Below, piece by piece: positions 1-13,200 of a stretch of DNA of 64,000 bases. Within the stretch, counting starts at the first letter, position 1. Each line of letters begins with the position of its first letter. The notes under the pieces were generated by a model. That model made no database searches. It saw only the letters and a program-made list of their open reading frames with translations, and was not told the origin of the DNA. Both the position numbers and the translations under genes were made by a program. Source of the DNA: Heliopora coerulea (taxonomy: Eukaryota; Cnidaria; Anthozoa; Scleralcyonacea; Helioporidae); contig JASJOG010000008.1 of assembly GCA_030142905.1 (NCBI GenBank), positions 3,552,501 to 3,616,500 of the forward strand. The letters are read 5' to 3'.

Positions 1-1152
1 CAAAATTGCGTTAAGGCAGCTCACAAGACCGCGCCATATTACAACTAGAAGGAGAGAGAGGAGATGTGCATCACGTTTACGATGGTTTGCCGTCTGCCGT
101 GAATGCATGAAATAGTTCTGCGACTCACCTTGACTTTCTGGAAACTTTTAATCAATAAAGAATATGTTCGTTTTCAAAGTTTTACAGACAAGTCCGATTA
201 GAGTAGCTATGAGACATTATACTTTTTGGCAATTCAACAACTGGTTGAACTGACCCATCTTGTTATGGTTACCTGTACATTATTTATGTTAGTTACGATT
301 AAAAGTGTATTATTTGAGGTTATTCCCGAAAAATATCATCCCTTTGTCCTTTGTGACATGCACGTGATAATTCTGTCCAAGTTTTCGTGAGGCATCACTT
401 AGTTTCCTCACTCTTAGCATTTCAAGCACGTGGTTCACCACTGCCTACGTAAGACTGCTTTTTATCATAAATGAATCTAAGGTAGTTTCAACGTAAAAGT
501 TGCCCATAAGCTGTTACTGACGTTGGAACATATTTTTCCAAAACCTATGGATCGTATTGCGAAGGAAGAGAGAAAAGAAGCGATTTGTGCCATTCCATAC
601 AGTGATTGTGATCAGGGTACATCGGCTTGACTAAAAGTCAGTTTGGAACAAGTTTAGAAGCACACCAAAATGCTGTTTTTATCTCAAAAAATTAAACTCT
701 GCTTTCTCGGAGTACTTCTGCTAAGCCAACCATAATCTGGTTGTCAAAAGACAATACGAGGATGGCAAATCAATATTTCCTTCGTCCCACTGAATCACGA
801 TGACGGTGGTCGGTGTGCCAAAAGTCATTAACGTTAGGTTTCTAAACTGCGTTGAAAACTTTTCAAGCTGAAGTAGCATCAAATCATGTCCAATTCCTTA
901 CCTGTCTGCGTTGGAAATTTGCTCGTGCACGATTTCCGTTTTCCGTTTTCCGTAAACACGATCCATGTATGTTCTGTTACAATATACTATGGAAAAACCT
1001 CTAATAAAACAAGTGAAGAGTACCTAGCAAACACTTCTGAACCACAAAAAAGAACACCCGTTCGATATATGAGGCCAAGGACTGTAATCCCTCTTAATCG
1101 CGTCGAAAATTCATAAGAACGACAGTCTTTAAGCGTCTTTGTCATCCTTCAG
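1..1152. other. STAG intron sequence, no exon recognised
   Basis: This stretch precedes the first recognisable STAG exon and ends in its acceptor (ccttcag). I looked for the preceding coding segment, the end of the stromalin conserved domain, and did not find it, so that exon probably lies left of the window. The open frame at 886-1116 has no recognisable family and no splice-site support. Confidence 0.6.
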
Positions 1153-1232
1153 GGGCGGATTGTGGCCATGACTCTCGATAAAGAAAATGATGTCACTGCC
1201 GAAGCAATAAAATTGGTCACATTACTGTTCCG
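1153..1232 (+). CDS. STAG: STAG exon 1 of 28 in window
   Basis: Acceptor ccttcag and donor gtaagc; starts in phase 0 and leaves two bases. It contains [13 protein letters not shown] and AIKLVTLL, the segment that follows the stromalin conserved domain in vertebrate STAG1/2. Confidence 0.9.
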
Positions 1233-4200
1233 GTAAGCCATTTTCTTTTCGTTTTATAACACTTGTTCATGATCCGATGTGGATCCAACTTTACCTCGAA
1301 TGTAAATAGTTATCGAATATGTAGGTGACCGGTTAAGAAAGCAACACAGATTATTATATATTGACAGTTTGTAATCAGTTCCTTGAGATTCAAAACACAA
1401 TGACACGGTGACGACTTGGGTTCCACATACAACACCAGTTAATGAGGTTCTTTTATGAAAGTTCCTTCAACGTGGCCCCACCATCACGATAAGCGTGAAC
1501 CATAAACTGATAGTGAATTAGTGAATAAGATGGGGTGGGGTGGGATGCGAGGTGCTTGTTACAGTAGACTGTCATTGGTTGGGTGTACTTGGATGGGATG
1601 TAGTGGAGTGGTTTAGGTTGGATTTATGGTTGGGATAGGGTTGGCGTTCTTTTGGGTTAGAGTTGGAGCTTGTGTGAAACTAGGTTCGATTGGAATTGGG
1701 TTGAAATTCGATGAAGTTGGGATGGGTTGGATGAGATAGGTTGTGGCTTTGTTAGGATGGTTAATGGAGAGGTGGAAATAACGAATTCAGACGAACGGAC
1801 CGACGCACCGACTAACCGACGGCGGACCCATGGTGGACCGACCTACCATGGATGGAATAACGAACAGACAGACCTGCCGGTCGACCGACTAATTTTCCTT
1901 CAAGAAGACGAATTGAAGTATGTTGGCTAGGTGGGAGTTCTAGTGTTTTCTGATACATTGCTGCGAGTATTCGGTAGCTCTTAAGTGGTCATCCATGTAA
2001 GTTATAGTAACGTACCTTTTATTTAAATGTACGAAATTAAACTTTCTATCAGCCGCCAGTCTGCCCGATTATACGTTTATAAATTTATGCAGTTTGATGT
2101 AAACGAAGCGTTTACGACATATTACACATATTACGACATATCGTATAATTACACCTCACTTCAACTGATTGACCAGTTGAAGTGAGGTGTAATTATACGA
2201 TATGTCAGCGTATAGTTCGAAACAAGAGTCTTGTGCATTTTTGACGGCCCATATTTTCCTTTGCACAGTTACGGCGAACTGGATGAGGAAGATTGTCAGC
2301 AAGTGGAGCAGTTAGTATTTTGTAGTCATCGACAAGTGTCACATGAGGCTGGTTATTTCTTGCACGAACGACTCTTAGCTGAAGCTGAAAGCGCCAGTCC
2401 ATCCAAGAGAAGAGGTAAAAACTTTTTACTCAGACAACATTCACCCTTTGTAGCCATAAATTACATTTTGTAACTATAAATTACAGGTGCATTCTTTCAT
2501 GAGGTCTTTATGGTCAAAATTCAAAGGTAGTCATAAAATATTAAGTGAATTAAAGACTTCCTTGGTAAACTTGCCGTAAACTTGCATTTCTTAAGCTGTA
2601 GTCCAACAGCGGACATTTTGATTATGTCAGACCTATACATGTCGATTTAGCCGATGACCAAATTTACCAGCAGTAGCAGGATACTCAAAATCGTTTTAAA
2701 TCTCTAGATAATTGATGATTACTAGTGTATCTTTTAATATTTCAGCGTCCAAGAAGTCGGAATTTCAAAAAAAGTGCGAGTACATGAAGAGACTTATTGA
2801 TTTTTTCATTAGTACGCAGGTATGTCCTTTTATTTATTCAAGACGCATGGTAAGTTGTTGTATTTCAATTAATTTTGTATACAGTGGTGAGATTCTGGAG
2901 CGAGTTGACGAATAATTTAGCGGAAGTGCAGTTCAGCGGACGCTTACAAACCGCTGACCTTTTAGAGTTAGAGTTAAGGTCAGGATTTGGGTTGGGTTTG
3001 TTTGGGTTGGGATTTAGGCAAACTAAGCCCGCAATAGCCTAATTAATACAGGAGTACCCGCTTAACTGCACTTGACCACGAACATTCTTAAAGAAATAAT
3101 ATATGTCGTCACTTTAGATCCATAACCATGCCTCTTATCTCGTGGATAGTATCTGGGAGCATTGTGATATCCTCAAAGTACGTTGAATGCTCAGTTGCTT
3201 TACTGTGTTAAATTTTGTGCTGGTATTGTAGTAGGTGTTTATAGTTGTGGTACCAAAGAACCGACGTGCACGATTTTTTGTCATCTTAGGGCATGAGTTG
3301 TCCCTGAGTTAGAGGCAAGAACTGAACAAGTCATCAGTTAACTTATAGTTTTCGTGTTTAAGGGAACATCGTTTACTGTGGGAAGTTCCTTCCTCTAGTT
3401 TGTAGTTATTTCCATGTAGCTTAACTCTTTCACGTCCGTACCCGACTTTTTAATTTTACTCTGACTAACGCCAGAGATTTACAGCTCGCTCCTCTTGTTT
3501 TGTGATTTATTGTAATATTTTCTCAGGATTGGAAAGTAATGACCAGCATGTTATTAGAAGATGCAAGCGCTGAAGACTTAAGGGACGAGGAAGAAACTGC
3601 GTTGATTGAAATAATGACGTGTTGCTGTCGCCAGGCCGCATTGGGACAAGGCCCACCCGGACGTGCAGTAAAAAGGGTTAGTCTTGCTAATGTTAGCAGT
3701 AACTTTAAAGGAAATACTGAAAATCAACTTTGCTGTGTATAACATCTTATTTGAAAAGCTCTCAGATTTTAAGAGTTGCATTGAAGAAATTCATCGATTT
3801 AATGTTGTTATCGAATGACCCGTTAAAATCTATGATAACTGGGATATTAACTAGCTAAGCAAAATCACGACCACTCATACAGCTAGGTAATTTTGCATGC
3901 TCTTCAATTTCAGTTCCATATGGTCTGGCCTACCAAAGCGTTCGTTGTGTTGCAACATCGCCATAGTAAGTAGTCCAGAATTGGTCACAGAGTTGTTTCT
4001 TGTTTTAGTTGCTAAGTACGAAAGAGAAGAAGACAATTGTCAACGACAAGCAGGAGATGAGTGCTCATTTTATGGTGAAACTTCCAGCACTTTTAGGCAA
4101 GGTACGGTTGGCACTTAGAATAATTTGCCTGTATATTATATCATATTGTTAAATTATCTGGTTAAGTACTTGGATTTTAATGGACAATAAATGGTTACAG

Positions 4201-7200
4201 TAGGGCAATTGTGTTTTGCATCACATGATCAAAGAAGCTTTCGGATAGTACATCTATGTTGCAGACCAGTAAACAGTTGCCACAGTCGACTTACACGCAA
4301 CATCGCGCGTTCTAAATCAGGCGTCATGTTAAATCTGTAGAGTTAATTGTAGAACATGATGCAATCCGTTTCTGTATCAGGTATATTTGGTTTTGAGATT
4401 AAACCTGATTCATGATCGTCACAATGACTGACTTCAGAAATGACTGCGTGAGACTGCAGCTATCAATTGGTTTGCAAGAGCTTTTTCCGTTTAAAAAAAC
4501 GAAACGATACATGTGTATTCATCACGGAACTGTTACAGTCTCCAAGAACAGAGTGAAGCAGATGCGACTAAGCAACAGTTCTCATTAAGGACAGATATAT
4601 TAGCGTTGATACATTCTGCAGTCGTCATACTCACATTACGGATTGCTACGTTGTTGTGAATGGACCTTACATCTAGCCTGACGGGAAGCGTACGTTTTTA
4701 GCTGCGTAATTCATTGCCAATCGATTTGCCCATGACAAATTACGTTTGTAAACATAATCTTGTTCTTTTTTCAACCAAGAGAAAAAGAATATAGCTAGTT
4801 TATTCCTAACTTTGGATAAAAGAGGGAAAAGAATATGTTTATATATATGATCTGTTTTGGAGCAAATTGATTTTCCGCTAGTCAGGTATGGAAAAGATTC
4901 GAATAATCCTCCGCGGAATGCTGAAAATCCTGGTCTTTTGTTATTCCCATGCGACAAGTCGTTCAAAATCTTGCGGCAGAAGAATGAATCATGTAAACTG
5001 CGAAACTGATATTCTTAGTGCATCTGAAATTTTAAAGCTAGTAAAATGTCTTATAAGCAAGAGAATGCTGGGGTGAATGTTGCAGAAAATAACACTTTCC
5101 GTCTAGACGTCCTTCTTGAATTGTTCTTTTCTAGCATTTAGCGGAAGTATTATTTGGACAAAAAAGCATTCAAAGTGAGATACGATTCTTGTCATTTGTG
5201 GCTATTGATTCAAAACCTCCTAATTGTGCTGTATATTGTTAGGGCTAAAGATTAAAAACTGTTAACGTTGAATTTTTCGTTAGAACCATTTGAAGCTATA
5301 GACAAACACTAGTCTAGCAACAAGGCATATTCCGGCATAGCTTCAAAATATTTCTGATTAACTTGTTGTTCCCCTAAAGTCCAAGAATTTGTTCAACGTT
5401 TAAGTGTGTTTGAATCCTTTAAGTTATTGTGAAACTGTTTTGAGATAATTTTTTCCCTAGTCAATAGGTTTGTGTGTTATTAATACGTGCATGTTTTCCG
5501 TTCTTAAGTATGGGACAGATCTGCCAAAAGCCGAGAACCTGGTCACTATTCCTCAATATTTCGATCTAGAAGAATACACCCAAAGACGACTTGGAAAGGT
5601 AAAAACCATTTTTGTATTATAGTAAAGTCTTGCCGTTTCTTCTGTCTGCTTAAGAAGGACTAAACATCATTCTTTCTCTTAGCGTAGAACCTGTTCATGT
5701 ACATTTTGCGTGTTTCTAATTTGAAAGAGCTTCTCGAGTTTGAGAAGCACGAGTGGAAATGTAGAACCAAAAATGGCGGTGGAAACACGAGCTCGAAAAT
5801 ATTTCTAGTTCTCCTATAGTAGATTTTCACGAGTTGTTCTATAACTCTGCGAGAACAAGAAGAAAATGTCTTCTATTTTGTTTGTAACATAACCTGAAGA
5901 AATAACAAAAGAAGCACTCCTTTTTTGTCATCAAAACGTGAATGTTCCTCACCGTTCAGGTCCGTGTATAAAATAGCGTGAGCTTTTCTTTGTTACTATC
6001 GAACTATATAGAAACAAACATAATTTACGTTTGCCTCGTCTTTTTCTCGGAAAAATTCTTAGACATCCCGGATTATTCACTCAAAAAGTGCAGTTGTATG
6101 TGTGTACGTTTGTAAATGAGTATTGTATGTATTTTCATTGCAGCGCTATCGTATGGTATGACTTAACTCTCTTAAATATGTACGTATTTCTAGTATTTTG
6201 AAGATCTTCTTGATCAAATAGATGACCTTGTACAAAAGGGACCCGAAATGCCGGTAAGAATTTGATTCATGTTTTGATGCCTTTAGTCTATCCATGCTGA
6301 TTTTAAAATATTTTTTGCAGTTGCTAGAAGAGTGCGCCAAAACGTACAGAACACTTACAGACAATGAACTGACACTAAGAAGCAAAGCGGTAAGTGAGTC
6401 GGTTGGACTATGAACCGTTTTTCTACCAGCATAAATACAGAAAATGTATGAATCGAGAAGTGGGTTGCTTTCTATTCCCAAATTACATCGCAAAGAGCCG
6501 TAGAATGACGAGGGATGACGGTACAACAGTTGTAATCTAAGATACATTGTGATGCCTTGTTATCTCAGAACTAGATAATAAAATTATTTGTAATTTCTGA
6601 GATAGGTATCAAAATATGCGAAGGTATTCACCTAAAGAGCTTGTTGATGTGTATGTTGATATGAATACATATTCATGTGCTCATGTATTCGCGTGTATAT
6701 GTATGTACGCACGCGACATGGATACATATGGCAATAAATCTATTGGAGGTTGGAGAAGTGTTCTGCGACCCGGGCTATCTCCCTCAAGGGCCCCTCTCAT
6801 TGACATCACACCACACTCCTCTCGAGCAGCTACTTACCTAAGTGCAACATTCCTTTCCATATTGTTTCATCACGGCCAGTAGCTATTCACTTAAAAACAG
6901 TAAGTTTCTACCAGTGGAAGAACGTTAAATCAACGACTGGAATTCTGGCAACCAATTAATCATGGGATACTACACTTGGGTAGGCAAACAATTGATGGGC
7001 GGAGTACCGCGTGGCGACACTGAGAGTATCTGCAAGGAAGACTGAGCAGAAATTGCTTAAACCAGAGCTGTAGTTGCTAAGGGACATTCAGCCGTGACCT
7101 TCCGAAAGTCAAAAATGCCAGAAAAATATCAATTTTTTTCCTTGCCATAATTGGAATCCTGTGAAGAGTAAAACATTAGCACAGATGATGAAAGATGTTT

Positions 7201-10200
7201 GAAAAGTCATTTGGAAATTTCTCAATCTGATCGTTATTTACAAAGGAAGAGTCCAGCTTGGCGTAAAATCTTCGTTTGATTATGTGATCGCAGGTGTTCC
7301 AGAGAGGATTAAAGTGATCTGGAGAGCCAGATTGCTTTACTTAGTCTTTGATTTATCCTGCCAGAACTGTAACGAAAATTGGAAAAACGTTCCTAGCTTT
7401 TCAAGGGAAGATAGACCTACGAAATCTATCTGCTTACGATCATGTTTTTGTGAAAAATTGTCGGGTAATCAGGTGCTTACCATCCCTCAAAAACGAGGGA
7501 AATAGGAAGCTATTGGATTCAACGGTTTCTCCATGCAGCATCGATATTTTTAGAGAATACATTTATCTGTGGAGCAAGTTCCTTAAACTATAATTTGTAC
7601 TTACAGTGACACGCAAAAGTATTGGACACAGGACTTTTTAAGAAAATAATAACTTCTCTTGTCGCTACTAACCTAAAATTTGAACTGAATATAGTAGATA
7701 TTTAGGATAGACTATGTAGGAGGAGAATTAACGAATTGTTTGCTCACACAAAAATTTATTGACAAATACAACAGAAAGTAACACGCAAAAGTTTTGGACA
7801 CATGAATAAACAGCGTTCAATACTTAATGGCATATCCCTTATTTGAAATTACGGCTGTCAGACGTTTGGAATAATTTGAGATGAGTTTCTTGCAGAAACC
7901 AGCACTAATGTTATCCCACTCCTGTCGACAAATGTCCTTGAGATCATTCAGGTTTTGTGGATTCCTCTGATGAACTCGAAGTTTAACCTCCTTCCACAGA
8001 TTTTCTATCAGATTTAGATCAGGCGACTGACTAGGCCACTCTAAAACCCTTACTTTCTTCGTCTGAAGCCATTCCTTCGTTTTCACTGCAGTATGCTTGG
8101 GATCGTTATCTTGCTGAAAAATCCAACCTCTCGGTAGCTTGAGCGATTTTACAGATGAAAGCATGTTTTCCTTTAGTATTTCGCGGTACACAGCATTATC
8201 CATTGTTCCTTCGATGATATGTAGTGCGCCCGTACCACTGGAGGAAAAACAACCCCAAGCCATTATACTTCCACCACCATGTTTGATTGTGGGGATGGTA
8301 TTTTTGGGGTCATATGAAGTACCCTCCTTTCTCCGGACGTGTCTCGAGCTGTTTCCACCGAAAAGCTCGATTTTAGTCTCGTCAGACCATAATATTTTAT
8401 TCCAGAACGAAGCAGGCTTCTCGAGATTACGATTGGCAAACTCTAGACGAGCCTTCACGTGCTTGGGCTTCAGCAGAGGGGTCTTTCTAGGAGTCCGAGA
8501 ATGCAGCCCTACCCGGAGGAGTGTACGACTAATTGTATCCTTGCTAACCTTTGTGCCAACTGCCTGCAGTTCTTGCTAACCTTTGTGCCAGCTGCCTTGT
8601 GCATCACTTTCCGAACAATGGATCTAGCTGCTCGTTCACTTACTTTACGAGGACGCCCTTTTCGAGGCAGATCGGTGGTCAGCCCATGTTCCTTCCATTT
8701 CCGAATGATGGCCCCAATCGTACTAATGGGGACCTTGAGCACGTCAGAGATCTTTCGATATCCCATTCCACGATTATGATGGTCAATTATAACCATACGA
8801 AGTTGTTGAGAGAGCTCCTTTGTCTTCGCCATTCTGAAAACCTTCCCATGTGACAGCCAAATCTTCAATGACCATTCAAAGCACATGGAGACGTCATGGT
8901 GCGTGGTGTGCTCTGATTGGTCGGCGGAGATTTGCAAATTAATATGAAATAGACTTCAATCCAAAACTGCAATTTTTATCCTGCTATGTTTATATTTTCA
9001 GAATGTGTCCAAAACTTTTGCGTGTTACTTTCTGTTGTATTTGTCAATAAATTTTTGTGTGAGCAAACAATTCTTTATTTCTCCTCATACATAGTCTATC
9101 CTAAACATCTACTATATTCAGTTCAAGTTTTAGATTAATAGCAACAAGATAAGTTATTATTTTCTTAAAAAATCCAATGTGTCCGATACTTTTGCGTGTC
9201 ACTGTAATAAAGTTGAATCTCGTATGCACGGCTACTCCAAAACTGGTTTAACCTTGTGTGTTCAAATCATATAAAACAATTAATAATCTTTAAAAAGTTG
9301 CGTTATGGAAGAGTTGTTATACCATTTCAGTGATGACGTCTGTCTCGCGGAAATGGATATACTCATATACACGATGTGTTGAAGCTGCAAAAACGATTTC
9401 TAGAAGTAAAATAGAGAACTTGCTTTTTTGGGAATTGGTCGTTGCAGGAGGTGTCACGAAACAAATTAATGGACAACGTCGTGGAACTGTTTAAGGATGG
9501 AATTAAGAACTTTGCTGCAGACGTAAGTATTGCTAACTTCCTTGTCACTTCACTTATTAATACATCAGTCGTAAATTGCCAGTGTAACTGGCACTCTAAG
9601 CCTCTGTTAAGAAACATGTCAGAAGCATTGCTTGGATCTCTATTACAGTTCGTAACCAAGTTCCCGGTATAGGCGGATACTTGCGTCAGAGCATGGTCCT
9701 CTTCGGGATTGGAGGAAGCGCTATTTAACCATTTACTTCGCTTTTTAAAGGCCCTTTGCAAAAATACCAATCACGGTTTTTCAAGGAACGTTTTGTATTG
9801 CTTTGGGATTTTTTCCTTGTTATAGAAAGAGGACCAAAATGAAGAAGAGTTTCCCGCCGATGCTTATGCCGTTGAAGTGAATTTAAAAAGAATAACTGCA
9901 TTTTACAAGTAAGGTCCTTTTTCAGTAATGATTGCTTGTTAAACAAGTGTGAGTTCAGTGCAGGAACATATTTGCCTGACGTTTTCACCGAGAGACGAAA
10001 GAGCGAGGTTTGCTAGGAAAATCCGATGGCAAATACTTTCGCGTACAGACCGAACAAACGAGGATAATAAGGAATTTAGTATAAGGCTTTTGGTTTCTGA
10101 ACAGAAATTTTTTCATGATAATCTTTAGAGATACATGAACAGAATTTTTTTTAGTTCTTCATGTGTGGCTTTTAGCGAACTCTTTATTTTGCGCGGTAGC

Positions 10201-13200
10201 GGCTTAGGTTTACCTGCTCGTTTTTACCAATTGCTTGGTTTTCTTTTTCTTTCATTTGTTCATCTATTTTTTTTTCAATTATTCATTCTACTTAAACCTT
10301 TTCGGTCGGTACCCAACTTTTTGATTTTATTCTGGCTAACGCCTGACCATTTTGCCCGTCAAAGGGAGACATCTCGGACACGAAAGAGTTAAAATCAACG
10401 TTTAGAAGATCTAACTACTTCTTTAGCAGTTTGTTGTTTGTAATGTTTTATAAGACGTGCCTGAATCCGGTTTATTTGTCTTCAAATCAATTTGGAATTT
10501 GTATGCGGAAAATTCATTGTTCTTTGCAATATTGGACTTCCAATCACCCACTTCATGTGGTAGTCGTTGAGAAATTTAAACAATTCCTAATAAATAGATT
10601 CTTCCTTAGCATCTTGGGTTGTATCCTGATGGAGTAATCCTACCTTGGTTCTTGACTGGGACTTTTATGTGTCATTAACAGGACTTAAGTCACAAGTTTT
10701 CATATTTTACCCTTAATTTTCAACTGATGATGCTGACTTCAAAAACTCTTGTGTAATTTTTTTAACATTCTAGCAAGCCTTTTCCCAATTTTCCCATGTA
10801 ATACTACATGACTAACCTGTTTGTTTGATAAGAATGATAAATGAGATTTGTGATTCTCTTGACTTTTCAAGCAATAAACGATACACTACCAAGAGAAATA
10901 CTGGTTATGGTACTGTCACGCTAAAAAGTTTTACCGATTTTCACGGAAGGGAATGCTCTTTAATTTATATTTTTACGACCTCTGATCACACCTTACCCGA
11001 CCTGGTAGCAAATTTGAATACGAAAGTGCATTCGTTGGCAATTCGCTACTGATGGTACCGGTAATCTTCAAATTGATCCTCGACAATAAGGAGGTTCCGC
11101 CGGTATGGGCAGGTCTTATAAAATGATTACAACCACTTGTACGCTTCTCGTGACATAATGAATTTAAAATTGACTATGCACCATTCAGAGAGTCACAATA
11201 CACGACATATTAATTACTACTTGCTTACGGGACTTTCAGCTGTCGAAATAGTTTTAAGGTGGCTGAATAATTAAAAATTTCGGAATTTACTATTAAAATT
11301 ATGTATCTTCAACCTAATTTTAAACGTAGTGTACTCTGCCAAAAATGGTTCTCTTGTTTTTTGGTAGAGTACTACCTTAGATTTTCCTTTGTCGTTCTAA
11401 ACTGGTAGCGCAGCACTTTGTTATTGATATTATTATATTCAACTGCTGATCCTCCTTTTTCGTACCTTACATCCTCAGGATTACTACATGGTCAGTGTAA
11501 GTCACTAAGAAAGGTTTCCGGGTATTCTAATTAAACTGGGGTAAAAGAAGTATGATTTAGTCGTTACAAGTGTCGGGTGTAAATGAGTGGTTTTGTGTAG
11601 AGTAAACAGAACGTAAGTTGGTCGGTATCAGTAACACACGGATTTATTCTTTAGCGAATGTGGTCTTCCCAGTTTACAGGAGTCCTCGTCATACAGATTT
11701 ACGGTCTCTACCTCAATAAGCACGGCCAACGTCACCTGTCCTAACACAATATACAAAATAATTGGTTATACACAATCTCTGCCTCTAGAACAAAGTCACC
11801 CCTTGCTAGGGAAAACTAGTTAACACTTTTGCGACTGGCGGTTTCCTCTTGATGAATAAATTCGACTGGCGTTTGCGGGAGTAAAATACTAGAGTACTTG
11901 TCAATGGGGAAGTGTTAACTCTCAGCTTCTTTACATATACGAGGTATAGTGTTCTGGAAGGTGTTAAAACTCTGTTTTTACTAGCTTCATGTGATTAATG
12001 CTCTTTACGTAAGTTTATATTGATAGATGATTACACAAGCCAATTTCCAATTACGCATCAACAGAGTTCGATGATATTCTGCAGTGTCACGCTTAACTAA
12101 ACATTGTTTGTTCTGGAAACTTCCGACCCTACATCATCAAAGAAAGTGATGCAATCATGCAAAAAACGGAAGAAAACAATTTTCGTGACATTGATGCGTT
12201 CAGTCCTAAGTATATACTCCTTTAGAAATGACTTGCAAATGAATCTTACCCGTAAAGGTTTCAGGGCATCGTCAAGAAGATTGTGCGTCTTTCTTATTGC
12301 TGGTCTGCTCTGTAATCCTTTAGATCCCACGATCTAGGACCATGGGATCTTTATGAAGCTCTTCGTGCCATCATCAGGAACGAAAAGGCAGCAGCTGAGG
12401 TATTCAATTATTTTTTACTGAATTATGGAAGCAAATCGAAATGAAAATTGTGTATAGCTGCAATCAGGAACAAAGGCGGTCTGGGAAGGAAAAAAAATTA
12501 TCACTAGATGGTCAACCCGTACCCCCCAAAAAATGTTGGTTGAAACACGATTCATCAACACTGTCACGTGGTTACAACATTGGAAAGGGTACTGGGGTGC
12601 TACTTATGAATATTGTAGATTAGAGAGTTTACGCTTTTTATCAAAAGGATCGTTTTCTTGGAGTGTCTCAATTACTTTTGTCCCTGATTGGTGCTACTCG
12701 GAGGTCTTGAGATTACCCCAGTTTAGATCCACGACCTTGGATTAGTTATCCTGTTCCCCACCCGCTGAGCCTTAGTTGAAGACCTCTCTTCATAACAACT
12801 TTACTGGGCATTATAAGAGCAAGGTGACTGTCGTGGAGAGGTGGACCGTCGTACGAATGTGGGAAAGTCCAAGTAATTTAACGCCACCAAACTTGTTTTA
12901 GTAAAAACATTTACCTCTGAATAATATACCTGTTTAGAACGATAACTGGTAGATGGTTTGTTTGTCTATGAAGAAACATTTCGTCGATCATATACCTATC
13001 GCAATGAAACTAAATAGTAGTCAAACTGAATTACCAACAAAAAGAGTCAATGAGCCATAGCCACCGCGTATAGTTTTGAAGTGAGCTCTTGCAGCATTTC
13101 CTTGCTCTCAAATTCTGTGAACACGGCTTGACCAACAACCACAAAGGTTCTCTCTAACTTACGTTGATACCGAGGCGATCGAAATTAACATCTTCAGCAA

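Noticed and set aside
3897..4118. Open frame read as the STAG exon containing [12 protein letters not shown]
   Set aside because: No acceptor/donor pair joins it in phase to 3676 and 5509; the overlapping frame 4009-4101 matches STAG better and joins perfectly.
8139..8853. + strand frames across the first transposon
   Set aside because: Antisense shadows of the - strand transposase.
12104..12337. 77-residue + strand frame as coding upstream of STAG exon 12
   Set aside because: Only the last bases overlap the real exon and in a different frame; the HDLGPWDL motif is read from 12324 in another phase.
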